Positions 17,666-26,725 of a stretch of DNA of 30,643 bases are shown one piece after another. Numbering within the stretch: the stretch's first letter is position 1; every line of letters starts with the position of its first letter. The DNA lies in assembly GCA_045636225.1 (NCBI GenBank), contig JAZTXB010000007.1:1-30643 (forward strand). The letters run 5' to 3'. Below the pieces are notes generated by a model. That model was not told the DNA's origin, ran no database searches, and saw nothing but the letters and a program-made list of their open reading frames with translations. Made by a program: the position numbers and the translations under genes. The stretch comes from UMGS1613 sp045636225 (GTDB taxonomy: Bacteria > Bacillota_I > Bacilli_A > RF39 > UBA660).

Positions 17666-17682
17666 ATAAATAGAATTTTGTA

Positions 17683-18396
17683 TTAACTTATTTTATTAAT
17701 TATTTCTATAAATCTAGATGGATTTATACTAGCTGAACCTATTAAATATCCATCTAATTCTTTTATACTTTTTAAATTTTCTATATTTTTCTCATTTATA
17801 CTTCCGCCATAAATAACTTTAACATTTTTATTATACATACTATATATTAAATCTTTTATATATAGTATTGTTTTCTTTAATTCTTCATTACTTGGAAGTT
17901 TATTAGTACCTACAGACCATACCGGTTCATAGGCTATAATAATATTATTAAAATCTTCTATATCAAATAAGGCATTTCTTATTTGTCTTTTTAAGATTAC
18001 ATCCTTTTTTAATAATTTTTTTTCTTCTTCTGTTTCTCCTATACAAAGAATAACTTTTAAATGAGACTTTAAAGAACTCTTTATTTTTTTATTTATTTCT
18101 ATATCAGTTTCTTTTAACTTTATTCTTCTTTCACTATGTCCTACTATTGTATATTTAACACCTAAACTATGAAGCTGGCTTGCGGATATTTCTCCTGTAT
18201 ATCCACCATCTTCTTCTATACATACATTTTGACTGCCTACATGAAAACCATAATTTAAAAAATATGGCATATAAACAAAACTTGGACATATAATTAAATT
18301 ATTCTTTTTAATATCCTTAAAATGACTTATGTAATTAGATATTTCATCAAATCTCATATTCATTTTTATATTTCCAACGATTATTTTATTTTCCAT
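17683..18396 (-). CDS. tpiA: Triosephosphate isomerase
   Basis: Glycolytic interconversion of dihydroxyacetone phosphate and glyceraldehyde 3-phosphate. Catalytic residues are N9 and K11 (GNIKMN, with Ile where Trp is usual), H87 in VGHSERR and E157 in IAYEPVWSVGT; the phosphate-binding IYGGSIN follows near the end. I place the start at ATG 18396, which has AAGGG at a short normal spacing and gives the family N-terminus MENKIIVGN. A TTG at 18411 would add five residues with no ribosome site of its own. The gene overlaps the end of the glycosyltransferase by 11 bases. The 237-residue product is slightly short for the family but complete. Confidence 0.95.
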   Translation of the reverse strand: MENKIIVGNIKMNMRFDEISNYISHFKDIKKNNLIICPSFVYMPYFLNYGFHVGSQNVCIEEDGGYTGEISASQLHSLGVKYTIVGHSERRIKLKETDIEINKKIKSSLKSHLKVILCIGETEEEKKLLKKDVILKRQIRNALFDIEDFNNIIIAYEPVWSVGTNKLPSNEELKKTILYIKDLIYSMYNKNVKVIYGGSINEKNIENLKSIKELDGYLIGSASINPSRFIEIINKIS

Positions 18397-19621
18397 GTAT
18401 TCCCTTTTCAAATGTTCTTTTAAATCTAGAGAAAAATGATTTATTTTTAGGTCTATTTTGAAGCGCTAATTTATAAACACTAAGTACTCTTTCTGCAAAA
18501 TATTTAGATGAATAAACTTCTGAATTAATTCTTCCTTGATTTCCCATCTTTTCTCTATTTTCTTTCGATTGTAGTAATTTATGCATTACATTTAAATAAT
18601 CTTTTTTATTTTTAAATAAATAACCACATAATCCATCCATTACTACATTTCTAAATGCATCATCATCAAGAGCAATTACAGGTAAACTTGCGGCCATCGC
18701 TTCTATTACAGTAAGCCCTTGTGTTTCTGTATGAGAAGCTGTTGTAAAAACATCAGATATGCCATAATAATAAGGAACCTCATCCCAAGGTACTTTTCCA
18801 GTAAAAATAATACTATCACTTATCTTTAATTTATAAGCAAGGTTTTTATACTCTTCTAAATCCGGCCCATCTCCAACAATAAGCAATTTACAATTTTCGT
18901 TTTTCTTAAGTATGTGTTCATGATTTTTTATTAAAAATTCAACATTCTTTTCTGATGCTATTCTACCTACGAATAAAACAACAACGTCATCATCTTTAAT
19001 TTTTAATTTTTCTTTTAACTCATTCAACTTTTCTATTTTTAATTTTTCTTTATAAAACCTTTCAATTTCTATACCAGTAGGTATTATATGAACACTTCTA
19101 TCATACTTATATTTTTCTTTAAATAAATCATAAGTTTTCTTAGTAGGAACAATTAATTCATGTATTGTTTTATCACAATAAAACTTAGTTAAATATTCAA
19201 CTATCTTTTTACTTGCACCATCAAAATACCCCTTAGTTATATAATGAACATAATCCTCATACATTGTATGATATGTGTGGATAACAGGAATATCTAGTTG
19301 TTTTCCAATTACTCTAGCAAATGTTCCTATACCAAATTCTGTATGTGTGTGGATAACATCTAAATTCCATTTTTTAATTTTATTAACTGCTCTTACCGAA
19401 TATGGAGTTGTTAATCTATAATCATATATACCAATTGGAATGCCTGGTATTCTTATTATCCTACCATTTTCTTCATAAATATATTTCATATCTTTTGGAT
19501 TAACCGTTACAACATATACTTTATGGCCTTTTTTTCTTAATGCATTTTCTAGCATTTTTATACTAGTTGATACTCCATTTATAAACGGAGGATAAGTATC
19601 TGTAAATATCCCAATTCTCAC
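18386..19621 (-). CDS. GT4 glycosyltransferase, probably diacylglycerol glucosyltransferase type
   Basis: GT-B fold enzyme likely adding a sugar to diacylglycerol, making the glycolipid anchor used in Gram-positive membranes or lipoteichoic acid. The N-terminus GIFTDTYPPFINGVSTSI and the HTYHTMYEDYVHY block are typical of that subgroup. The C-terminal half has VGRIASEKN, GDGPDLEEY and the retaining-GT4 pattern E-x7-E in ETQGLTVIE. No membrane helix is present; a basic C-terminal end (SRFKRTFEKGIHGK) may bind the membrane face. The start is GTG at 19621 with AAGGTGA four bases upstream. It sits between pgk and tpiA, 19 bases after pgk and overlapping tpiA, so it is co-transcribed with glycolysis genes. 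Substrate is inferred, not visible. Confidence 0.85.
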   Translation of the reverse strand: MRIGIFTDTYPPFINGVSTSIKMLENALRKKGHKVYVVTVNPKDMKYIYEENGRIIRIPGIPIGIYDYRLTTPYSVRAVNKIKKWNLDVIHTHTEFGIGTFARVIGKQLDIPVIHTYHTMYEDYVHYITKGYFDGASKKIVEYLTKFYCDKTIHELIVPTKKTYDLFKEKYKYDRSVHIIPTGIEIERFYKEKLKIEKLNELKEKLKIKDDDVVVLFVGRIASEKNVEFLIKNHEHILKKNENCKLLIVGDGPDLEEYKNLAYKLKISDSIIFTGKVPWDEVPYYYGISDVFTTASHTETQGLTVIEAMAASLPVIALDDDAFRNVVMDGLCGYLFKNKKDYLNVMHKLLQSKENREKMGNQGRINSEVYSSKYFAERVLSVYKLALQNRPKNKSFFSRFKRTFEKGIHGK

Positions 19622-19640
19622 TTTCTCACCTTCTTAATAT

Positions 19641-20819
19641 TTAAACATCCTCTATTATATCTATTCCAGGTAAATTTTTTCCCTCTAATAATTCTAAAGA
19701 TGCTCCTCCTCCAGTTGAAATATGTGTAAAACTATTTGAATATCCAAAATTAATAGCAGCTGAAGCAGTATCTCCACCACCTATTATTACATTTTTATCT
19801 AAATTACTTAAGTGTTCTAATATTTGTTTAGTTCCATTTGAATATTTTTCTTCTTCAAACATACCAACAGGGCCATTCCATACAATAGTTTCACATTTAT
19901 CAAGTATTTCATTATAAATTGATATAGTTTTACTTCCAATATCTAAACCTATATCATCACTATCAAAATCTTCAATATTTTTTATTATTACTTCTTTACC
20001 AATTTCTTTAGATACTACTGAATCTATAGGTAAATAAATTTTATCTGAATACTTTTCTAACATATCTTTACAAAAATCTATTGATTCAGAATCTAAAAGT
20101 GATTTACCTATGTTATACCCTTTAGCATTTAAGAATGTATAGGCCATTCCTCCACCTATTAATATATAATCACAAATATTTACTAAATTCTTAATAACAC
20201 CAATTTTATCACTTACTTTAGCTCCACCTAGTATCACTGCATAAGGTCTTTTTGGATTTTCTATAGCAAGAGAAAGTTTATTAATCTCATCCTCTACTAA
20301 GAAACCTATACCATTTTCAAGATTAGTTGCAATACCTACATTTGAGGCATGAGCTCTATGACATGTACCAAATGCATCATTTATAAAGATATCGCCTAAA
20401 CTTGCCCAGTATTTACCTAATTTTCGATCATTACCTGATTCAAGCTTTCCATTTAAATCTTCAAACCTAGTATTTTCCATAAGAAGAACATCCCCACTAT
20501 TTAACAAATCTATTTTCGTTTCTAATTCTTCTCCTCTAGTTACGCTAGAAAATAAAATTTTCTTATTTAATAATTCACTAAGCCTTTGAGCAACCATTTT
20601 TAAAGAATTTTTTTCCTTATCACTTTCTTCTTTAACTCTACCTAAATGACTCATTAAAATAACTTTAGCACCTTTTTCTATTGCATAATTAATAGTCTTT
20701 AAACTCATTTTTATTCTATTATCATCAGTTATTTTTCCATCTTTAATAGGTACATTAAAATCTACTCTTATTATTACTTTTTTATTATTTAAATCAAAAA
20801 CCCTTATACTTCTTTTCAT
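19641..20819 (-). CDS. pgk: Phosphoglycerate kinase
   Basis: ATP-forming step of glycolysis, 1,3-bisphosphoglycerate to 3-phosphoglycerate. The 392 residues cover both lobes. RVDFNVP (about 18-24) and LMSHLGR line the substrate site, NDAFGTCHRAHAS follows, and the nucleotide lobe has GGAKVSDKI, VWNGPVGMFE and GGGDTASA before the closing STGGGASLELLEGK. The ATG at 20819 has GGTG just upstream. pgk leads the unit pgk-GT4-tpiA. gap, gpmI and eno, which often accompany these genes, are not in the window. Confidence 0.96.
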   Translation of the reverse strand: MKRSIRVFDLNNKKVIIRVDFNVPIKDGKITDDNRIKMSLKTINYAIEKGAKVILMSHLGRVKEESDKEKNSLKMVAQRLSELLNKKILFSSVTRGEELETKIDLLNSGDVLLMENTRFEDLNGKLESGNDRKLGKYWASLGDIFINDAFGTCHRAHASNVGIATNLENGIGFLVEDEINKLSLAIENPKRPYAVILGGAKVSDKIGVIKNLVNICDYILIGGGMAYTFLNAKGYNIGKSLLDSESIDFCKDMLEKYSDKIYLPIDSVVSKEIGKEVIIKNIEDFDSDDIGLDIGSKTISIYNEILDKCETIVWNGPVGMFEEEKYSNGTKQILEHLSNLDKNVIIGGGDTASAAINFGYSNSFTHISTGGGASLELLEGKNLPGIDIIEDV

Positions 20820-20834
20820 ATTATCACCATATCA

Positions 20835-20863
20835 ATTTTATCATATTTATAAAATTAAATCTA
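20835..20863 (-). promoter_or_regulatory. Probable promoter of pgk-GT4-tpiA
   Basis: An extended -10, TGATAAAAT (20843-20835), lies about 16 bases before the pgk ATG. A weak TAGATT (20863-20858) is at 17 bases. Confidence 0.45.
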
Positions 20864-20873
20864 TATTTATATA

Positions 20874-20906
20874 TAAGAAAACCCAATGAATAAATCATTG
20901 AGTTTT
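20874..20906 (-). terminator. Intrinsic terminator of the prepilin-like gene
   Basis: Minus-strand 12-bp stem AAAACTCAATGA / TCATTGGGTTTT with one G-T pair and a 5-base loop. The TGA stop of the gene (20897-20895) is the last part of the first arm. The T run is short and comes mainly from the end of the second arm. Confidence 0.75.
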
Positions 20907-22370
20907 AACATCCTCACCCTTTAAAAATGTCCCTGTACCTAAATTTGTATAAAATTTATCTTCTACTAAATCATACATACCTATTACATTATCTGATTTT
21001 CTATAACAAGGTACCAAATCAACCATTAATGTATTATTATCATAAAATTTTAAATTAAATAATCTTGCATGAGGTGGTAAGTATCCCATTTCTCCATTAT
21101 TATTACATGCCAAAACATTCATTTTTCCTGGTGTAGTAAAATCAACATATTCAAAACTGTGTAACAAATTATCATCTATATAAATATTTCCTTTATCTTT
21201 ATAAAAAGTATGTACTTGTTTGTCCGCTCCAATTGTCAGTAATTTATTTGTAGAATATGCATTATAATATTTATATGGTTTTCCACCACCCCAGTTAAAC
21301 GAATAAAATTTAGAAGTTGCGCTTTCTCTTGAACAAAACAAAAATGCAGCTACATTATTATCAGTTATTTGAAATTTACCTTTTGAACGAGTCATTCCAG
21401 AAGCAACATAATCAATCACTAAATATTGCGTACCTGTACTTTCTATATACTCTACTTCTTGATATTCTTTTGGAAGTTCTATTTTTTCTATATTAAACTT
21501 GTTTATTGTTATAACGGGACGTACACCTATATTTGTACTGTCTGTCACTAAAGCACTTGTAATTCCAGTCTCCATAATATTATAAGCTGAACCATTATCA
21601 CTAGTAATACTTTTTAACCAATAACCATTTGAACTTAAATTATTTGTAAGCCACGAAGCTTCCTCTAATCCTATTTTTGTAATTTGTTCTTGTGTAGGCA
21701 TATCAACCTCCACATTTATCCAATCTTTTGTTTGAGAATTCAAATATTTTAGCGCTGTTTCTGGTCCACCAACATTAGTACCACTCTCTGCCCAGGCAAC
21801 AGAAGAACCAATATTACTATCCATAATAAGTGATATTTCACCTACACCTGTAGTACCAGTAGTTCCATTTATTAGTTCCGTATTATCTCCATCCTCTAAT
21901 AGATAAAAAGTTCTTTCAATGCCATCACCAGGATTACATACATATTTATCACCATAAGTATATTCATCTATTTCTACAATCTCTACTCTTTTACATATTG
22001 GTATATATGTTTCACAAGTTCCTTCTGGTTTTAAAGTATAAGAAAACTTATCATTTTCATAAATCACTTGAACACATTTATCATTTATATCCTTATTTGA
22101 TAAGTTGATAGAATTAGGTAAATTACTACTATCAAGCAAATCTTGTAATTTAATTTCATATTTATTTCCATTATTTTTTATAAAATCATTCAAATTATTA
22201 TCAATATATAAATCCGCAGCATTACTTATTAACTCCATTGTAGCACTATCTATTTTATCTGATGATTTTTTTATTGAATTTATTATACTAGGAAAAACTA
22301 ATGTAGTAAGTAGTGCTAAAATTATTATTACACCTAATAATTCTAATAAAGTATAACCCCTATTTTTCAT
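20895..22370 (-). CDS. Prepilin-like protein with large LamG-like ectodomain
   Basis: The N-terminus is a type IV prepilin/pseudopilin signal: KNRG5|YTLLE10 followed by a 22-residue hydrophobic helix, so cleavage by a prepilin peptidase after G5 is predicted. The remaining 460 residues do not look like a pilin. After an Asn/Lys-rich helical stalk (to about 110) there is a Cys-containing stretch. Next comes a segment with YWLKSITSDNGSAYN and IGVRPVITI (DUF6273-like). The C-terminal concanavalin-A/LamG-type domain starts YIESTGTQYL and ends PCYRKSDNVIGMYDLVEDKF. ATG 22370 (ribosome site AGAGG) is preferred to GTG 22376. The gene follows the DHH phosphoesterase by 9 bases. No pilus assembly genes are near. 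A surface-displayed adhesin or minor pilin is plausible. Confidence 0.85.
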   Translation of the reverse strand: MKNRGYTLLELLGVIIILALLTTLVFPSIINSIKKSSDKIDSATMELISNAADLYIDNNLNDFIKNNGNKYEIKLQDLLDSSNLPNSINLSNKDINDKCVQVIYENDKFSYTLKPEGTCETYIPICKRVEIVEIDEYTYGDKYVCNPGDGIERTFYLLEDGDNTELINGTTGTTGVGEISLIMDSNIGSSVAWAESGTNVGGPETALKYLNSQTKDWINVEVDMPTQEQITKIGLEEASWLTNNLSSNGYWLKSITSDNGSAYNIMETGITSALVTDSTNIGVRPVITINKFNIEKIELPKEYQEVEYIESTGTQYLVIDYVASGMTRSKGKFQITDNNVAAFLFCSRESATSKFYSFNWGGGKPYKYYNAYSTNKLLTIGADKQVHTFYKDKGNIYIDDNLLHSFEYVDFTTPGKMNVLACNNNGEMGYLPPHARLFNLKFYDNNTLMVDLVPCYRKSDNVIGMYDLVEDKFYTNLGTGTFLKGEDVKTQ

Positions 22371-22379
22371 ATTCACCTC

Positions 22380-23342
22380 TTATAAATTATTCTCTTCTTT
22401 ATAATTTTTACATACCTCATCTAAATCTTTTATTATACTGTCTACTTCTTCGAAACTAGTTACTCTAACACCTGCCGCATATATATGTCCACCACCATTG
22501 TAGTTAGAAGCAACTTCATTTATTATAGGACCCCTAGATCTAATAGAACCTCTTATATTATTATTACCTTTATCAATAGCAAATATAGCCCATGAATACA
22601 TATCTTCTATATAATTTAAATTATTTACCATATTAGAAGCAGTTGCTGCATCTACTTTATATTCATCTAAAACATCTTGCTGTATTTTTAAATATCCAAG
22701 TCCATTTTCTGTAAGTGTTATATTATTTATTACATAACTTTGAAATCTTAAATCATGAAGAGGTCTCAAATACATATTTTCATATAATTTAGTAAAATCA
22801 ATTTCAGTTTCGCTTATTAAGTAAGATACTAAATCAAAAGTTTTTGCAGTTGTGTAATAATATAAAAATCTATTAGTATCACCTACTAACCCTATATATA
22901 ATTTTTCTGCACATGATTTATTTGGTTTTAATTTAGTATTTTTTATTAACTCTATTATTAACTGTGATGCACTACTAGATGATTCATCTATAAGTTCTAT
23001 ATCTGCATATTTTTCTATAAATGGATGATGATCTATTTTTATTTTATATTCAAATTTAGATACATCTACTCCATCTATTCTTCTTTCGTTTGGAGTATCT
23101 AAAACTATTAATAATGAATCTTCATACATAGATTCGTCAAATCTATCAAGCTCTCCTATATATTTATGACGCGCTGCAGGTACACCTACTACATATACTT
23201 CTTTATTAGGAAATGTATTTAGTATTGCTTCTTTAAGCCCAAGTGTACTACCAAGTGCATCTGGGTCTGCTCCTACATGTCTAGCAATTACTATCTTATC
23301 ATACTTTTTTATTTGTTTATAAATTTGCATAAATATATTCAT
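22380..23342 (-). CDS. nrnA: DHH/DHHA1 phosphoesterase (NrnA-like oligoribonuclease/pAp phosphatase)
   Basis: Predicted to degrade short oligoribonucleotides and/or 3'-phosphoadenosine 5'-phosphate. Motifs: ARHVGADPDALGS near the N-terminus, VLDTPN, the DHH motif in KIDHHPF, and the DHHA1 signature GGGHIYAAGV near the end. Length 320 fits NrnA. I choose ATG 23342, which has GTAGGTG six bases upstream; the longer frame from GTG 23351 would run into that ribosome site. Followed closely by the prepilin-like gene, presumably in one transcript. Other DHH-DHHA1 proteins (for example cyclic-dinucleotide hydrolases) are possible, but no PAS or GGDEF domains are present. Confidence 0.9.
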   Translation of the reverse strand: MNIFMQIYKQIKKYDKIVIARHVGADPDALGSTLGLKEAILNTFPNKEVYVVGVPAARHKYIGELDRFDESMYEDSLLIVLDTPNERRIDGVDVSKFEYKIKIDHHPFIEKYADIELIDESSSSASQLIIELIKNTKLKPNKSCAEKLYIGLVGDTNRFLYYYTTAKTFDLVSYLISETEIDFTKLYENMYLRPLHDLRFQSYVINNITLTENGLGYLKIQQDVLDEYKVDAATASNMVNNLNYIEDMYSWAIFAIDKGNNNIRGSIRSRGPIINEVASNYNGGGHIYAAGVRVTSFEEVDSIIKDLDEVCKNYKEENNL

Positions 23343-23365
23343 TTTATACACCTACCATCATAATA

Positions 23366-23394
23366 ATTATACACTATTTTTTTAAAAGAAAAAA
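23366..23394 (-). promoter_or_regulatory. Possible promoter of the DHH-prepilin unit
   Basis: TATAAT (23371-23366) lies 23 bases before the ATG at 23342. The -35 position falls in the T run of the ackA terminator and matches only poorly. Confidence 0.4.
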
Positions 23395-23408
23395 GCACAA
23401 ATGTGCTT
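23388..23408 (-). terminator. Intrinsic terminator of ackA
   Basis: Minus-strand stem AAGCAC / GTGCTT with a 4-base loop followed by a T run. The ackA TAA overlaps the first arm. Confidence 0.8.
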
Positions 23409-24606
23409 AATTATTTATAATTATGTTAAATGTGTCTTTAACTATCATGATTTCTTCATCTGTTGGAAGTACCATAATATTTATTCTTGATGCAGGTTCT
23501 GTAATAATTCCTTCATGAATATCTTTAAATCCAGCAATTTTCCCATTCATCTCATGATTTAATACAATTCCTAGAGGCGCTAATCTCTTAACAATCATTT
23601 CTCTCATTTCAGCACCATTTTCAAGTACTCCTGCAGTAAATACTATTGAATCAACTTTACCTTCAAGTTCAATATAGTATTCAGCTATATATTTAGCCAC
23701 TCTATCTGCATACATATCAAGCGCCAAAATAGCATTTTCATTATTATCACTTGCAAGTTTTTCAACATCACGGCAATCAGCTACACCAGCAACTCCAAAA
23801 AAACCACTTTTTTTATTTAAAGCATCATTAATAGCTTCAATAGAATCACCTGATTCTTGCATTACAAATTGTATTATAGAAGGGTCTATAGCACCACATC
23901 TTGTCCCCATCATAAGACCATCAAGAGGTGTAAGTCCCATAGTAGTATCATAACCTTTACCATCTTTTACACAAGCTATACTAGCTCCACTACCAACATG
24001 GCAAATAATTAAATTTACATTTTCTTTATTTAATCTTTTCTTCATTTCTCCAGTTATATATTTATGGCTAGTTCCATGGAATCCATATTTACGTACTCCA
24101 TATTTTGTATACCAATCATATGGTACTGGATAAATATAATTTTGTTTTGGCATTGTTTGATGGAACGCAGTATCAAATACAGCAACATTTGGTACATTTG
24201 GTAAAGCTTTTCTCATAGCATCTATTCCTGCCAAGTTTCCTGGATGATGAAGAGGCGCATATTTTGTATTTGCTTTTATATCTTCAACTACTTCATCAGT
24301 TATTAATACTGAATCTTTATATTTTTCAGCACCATGAACAGCACGATGTCCTACTCCTTTTATTTCATCTAAAGATTCAACAACATTGTTTTTGAATAAT
24401 TCTTCAATTAAAACTTCAACCGCTTCTGTATGATTTTTAAGTGGTCTTTCACTTCTTATTTTTTCTCCATTAATTTTTACATTCCAAAAACAATCTTCTT
24501 GTCCTATTTTTTCAATATAACCACTAATTAAAACTTTTTCTTCAGGCATTTCATATAATTGAAATTTTAATGATGAACTACCTGCATTAACACATAATAT
24601 TTTCAT
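23407..24606 (-). CDS. ackA: Acetate kinase
   Basis: Makes ATP from acetyl phosphate and ADP, releasing acetate. The 399 residues contain the ASKHA signatures: N7 in VNAGSSSLKF, GVGHRAVHGAEKY, VAVFDTAFHQTMP, YGFHGTSHKY, CHVGSGASIACV, TPLDGLMMGTRCGAIDP and FTAGVLENG. The ATG at 24606 has AAGGAG five bases upstream. It is 11 bases after the histidine phosphatase gene and ends the lysS-phosphatase-ackA unit. A phosphotransacetylase gene, needed to link it to nifJ, is not in the window. Confidence 0.97.
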   Translation of the reverse strand: MKILCVNAGSSSLKFQLYEMPEEKVLISGYIEKIGQEDCFWNVKINGEKIRSERPLKNHTEAVEVLIEELFKNNVVESLDEIKGVGHRAVHGAEKYKDSVLITDEVVEDIKANTKYAPLHHPGNLAGIDAMRKALPNVPNVAVFDTAFHQTMPKQNYIYPVPYDWYTKYGVRKYGFHGTSHKYITGEMKKRLNKENVNLIICHVGSGASIACVKDGKGYDTTMGLTPLDGLMMGTRCGAIDPSIIQFVMQESGDSIEAINDALNKKSGFFGVAGVADCRDVEKLASDNNENAILALDMYADRVAKYIAEYYIELEGKVDSIVFTAGVLENGAEMREMIVKRLAPLGIVLNHEMNGKIAGFKDIHEGIITEPASRINIMVLPTDEEIMIVKDTFNIIINN

Positions 24607-24617
24607 AATAACTCCTT

Positions 24618-25151
24618 CTATATTTTATATTCTATTATTCTTAAATTAGGTATACTTATTCTAGATAAATTAGCATCTTCTGGAATAGTACCTAATAAAT
24701 AATGTATTACACGGCTTACTGCACTATGAGTAACAACGAGTACATTTTTATCTTTATATTTTATTTTTATATCTTCTATGAAATCCGATACTCTATACAT
24801 AAAATCTTGAATACATTCAATATTTTGAACTTTGGTATTTAAAATTACATCCCAGCAGTCCCATCTATCTACTGTATCAATTAAAGCACCTTCATTCATT
24901 CCCCAATTTCTTTCTTTTATTCTATCGTCAGTATTTATTGGTAATTTAGAATCTATTAATATTTTAGCAGTTTCTCTAGCTCTTTCAAGTGGACTAGATA
25001 TTACCACATCAATATTTAAAGTACTTATTAATTCTTGAAGTTTTAGAGCTTCTTTCTTGCCTTTATCAGTTAAAGGAATATCAGTTATCCCCTGTACTCT
25101 TTTCTCTACATTCCAAATAGTTTCCCCATGTCTTACTACGTATAAATTCAT
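24618..25151 (-). CDS. Histidine phosphatase family protein (GpmB/CobC-like)
   Basis: Branch-1 histidine phosphatase of 177 residues. VVRHGETIWN supplies the phospho-accepting histidine (H8) and RHGE box. SSPLERARETA, the catalytic glutamate in NWGMNEG, and THSAVSRVIHYLL with the second histidine complete the site. Substrate unknown: members include phosphoglycerate mutase-like, cobalamin phosphatase and general sugar-phosphate phosphatases. The domain is short of the cofactor-dependent glycolytic mutase, so I do not call it GpmA. Its ATG overlaps the lysS TAA by one base (TAATG), which implies coupled translation, and ackA follows. Confidence 0.9.
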   Translation of the reverse strand: MNLYVVRHGETIWNVEKRVQGITDIPLTDKGKKEALKLQELISTLNIDVVISSPLERARETAKILIDSKLPINTDDRIKERNWGMNEGALIDTVDRWDCWDVILNTKVQNIECIQDFMYRVSDFIEDIKIKYKDKNVLVVTHSAVSRVIHYLLGTIPEDANLSRISIPNLRIIEYKI

Positions 25152-26632
25152 TATCTTCTTTCTTTCATAGTTGGGAATAAGATAACATCTCTAATAGATT
25201 CAGATTCTGTAAATAACATACAAAGTCTATCTATTCCATATCCAATACCACCTGCTGGAGGCATACCATATTCTAATGCTTCAATAAAGTCCATATCAAT
25301 ATCATTAGCTTCATCATTACCAAGATCTCTTTCTTTTAATTGTTCTTCAAATCTTTCAAGTTGATCAATTGGATCATTAAGTTCTGTATATGCGTTAGCA
25401 AACTCTTTACCACCTATAAATAATTCGAATCTATCTACGAATCTAGGGTCTTCTGGATTCTTTTTAGTAAGTGGTGATATTTCTACCGGATGTCCATATA
25501 AGAAAGTTGGTTGAATTAATGTTTCTTCTACATATTTTTCAAAGAATGCATTTATAATATGACCTACTGCAAAGTGTTCTTCTACTATAATATCATGTTC
25601 TATAGCTAAAGCTTTTGCTTCCTCTAAAGTCATTTCTTTTTTGAAGTCTATTCCTGTTTTTTCTTTAATAGCTTCAACCATACTAACTCTTCTCCATGGT
25701 CCTTCTAAGTTTATCTCGTTATCACACCAATTATAAACCATTTTTCCCATTACTTCTCTAGCTATTTTAGTAAACATTCCTTCTGTTAAATCCATCATTC
25801 CTTCTAAATCAGAATAAGCAAGATATGCTTCCATTAAAGTAAATTCTGGATTATGTTTTGGGTCCATTCCTTCATTTCTAAATACTCTACCTATTTCATA
25901 AACAGCTTCCATACCACCTACAAGTAATCTTTTTAGTGGAAGTTCTAAAGCTATTCTTAAATACATATCTAAATCTTGAGTATTATGATGAGTTACAAAT
26001 GGTCTTGCTGAAGCACCTGTAAGTAAAGTTGTTAGTACTGGAGTTTCTACTTCAGTAAATCCGATACCATCCATATAATTTTGAATACATCTAATTATTT
26101 TTGGACGAGTAAATGCAGCTTTCTTAGATTCTTCATTCATTATTAAATCTACATAACGTCTTCTATATCTTTCTTCAATATCTGTAAGTCCATGGAATTT
26201 TTCTGGAAGAGGTCTTAATGCTTTTACTAAATGTGTATACTCTAAACATTTTATTGTTATCTCACCAGTTTTAGTTTTCATTATTTTACCATGAACACCA
26301 ACTATATCTCCTAAGTCTGCAGTTTTAAATAGATTATAAGTTTCTTCACCTACATCATTTATAGATATATATATTTGTACTTTATCTGTTTTATCTTGAA
26401 TAGTAAAGAATGATGCTTTACCCATCTTTCTTATAAACATAATTCTTCCTGCAACTGTTGCAGTATCTGTCATATTTTCAAATTCTTCATGTTCAACAGT
26501 AGCATACTTTTCTTTTATATCTTTAGCAAAGTCTGTCCTTTCAAATTTTTGTCCATATGGATCCATTCCCATAGCTCTTATATTTTCAGCTTTTTCCCTT
26601 CTAACGATCTCTTGATCAGTTAATTCTCTCAT
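25151..26632 (-). CDS. lysS: Lysyl-tRNA synthetase, class II
   Basis: Charges tRNA-Lys. The 493 residues contain an N-terminal OB-fold anticodon-binding domain (about 55-150, VAGRIMFIRKMGKASF) and the class II catalytic core. Motif 1 is around RRRYVDLI to VETPVL, followed by GGASARPF-type TGASARPFVTHH. Motif 2 is FRNEGMDPKHNPEF and motif 3 is GIGYGIDRLCMLF. The ATG at 26632 has GAGGTG five bases upstream. The leader before it is under 91 bases and shows no T-box features. First gene of the lysS-phosphatase-ackA unit. Confidence 0.97.
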   Translation of the reverse strand: MRELTDQEIVRREKAENIRAMGMDPYGQKFERTDFAKDIKEKYATVEHEEFENMTDTATVAGRIMFIRKMGKASFFTIQDKTDKVQIYISINDVGEETYNLFKTADLGDIVGVHGKIMKTKTGEITIKCLEYTHLVKALRPLPEKFHGLTDIEERYRRRYVDLIMNEESKKAAFTRPKIIRCIQNYMDGIGFTEVETPVLTTLLTGASARPFVTHHNTQDLDMYLRIALELPLKRLLVGGMEAVYEIGRVFRNEGMDPKHNPEFTLMEAYLAYSDLEGMMDLTEGMFTKIAREVMGKMVYNWCDNEINLEGPWRRVSMVEAIKEKTGIDFKKEMTLEEAKALAIEHDIIVEEHFAVGHIINAFFEKYVEETLIQPTFLYGHPVEISPLTKKNPEDPRFVDRFELFIGGKEFANAYTELNDPIDQLERFEEQLKERDLGNDEANDIDMDFIEALEYGMPPAGGIGYGIDRLCMLFTESESIRDVILFPTMKERR

Positions 26633-26697
26633 ATTATCACCTCGATGTATTTATAATAACATAAAAAGTCAAATAAATATAGACTTTTACTTTAAAA

Positions 26698-26725
26698 AAA
26701 AGAAAAAATAACTAGTATTTTTTCT
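26698..26725 (-). terminator. Terminator of yqeY
   Basis: Minus-strand stem AGAAAAAATA / TATTTTTTCT (10 bp, 5-base loop), followed by a pyrimidine- and T-rich run. The stem is almost all A-T, so strength is uncertain. The yqeY TAG lies in the first arm. Confidence 0.65.

Noticed and set aside
26633..26723. T-box riboswitch before lysS
   Set aside because: The gap is under 91 bases and lacks a specifier stem, the conserved T-box sequence and an antiterminator. A weak AAAAGTC/GACTTTT inverted repeat at about 26654-26687 is not enough.
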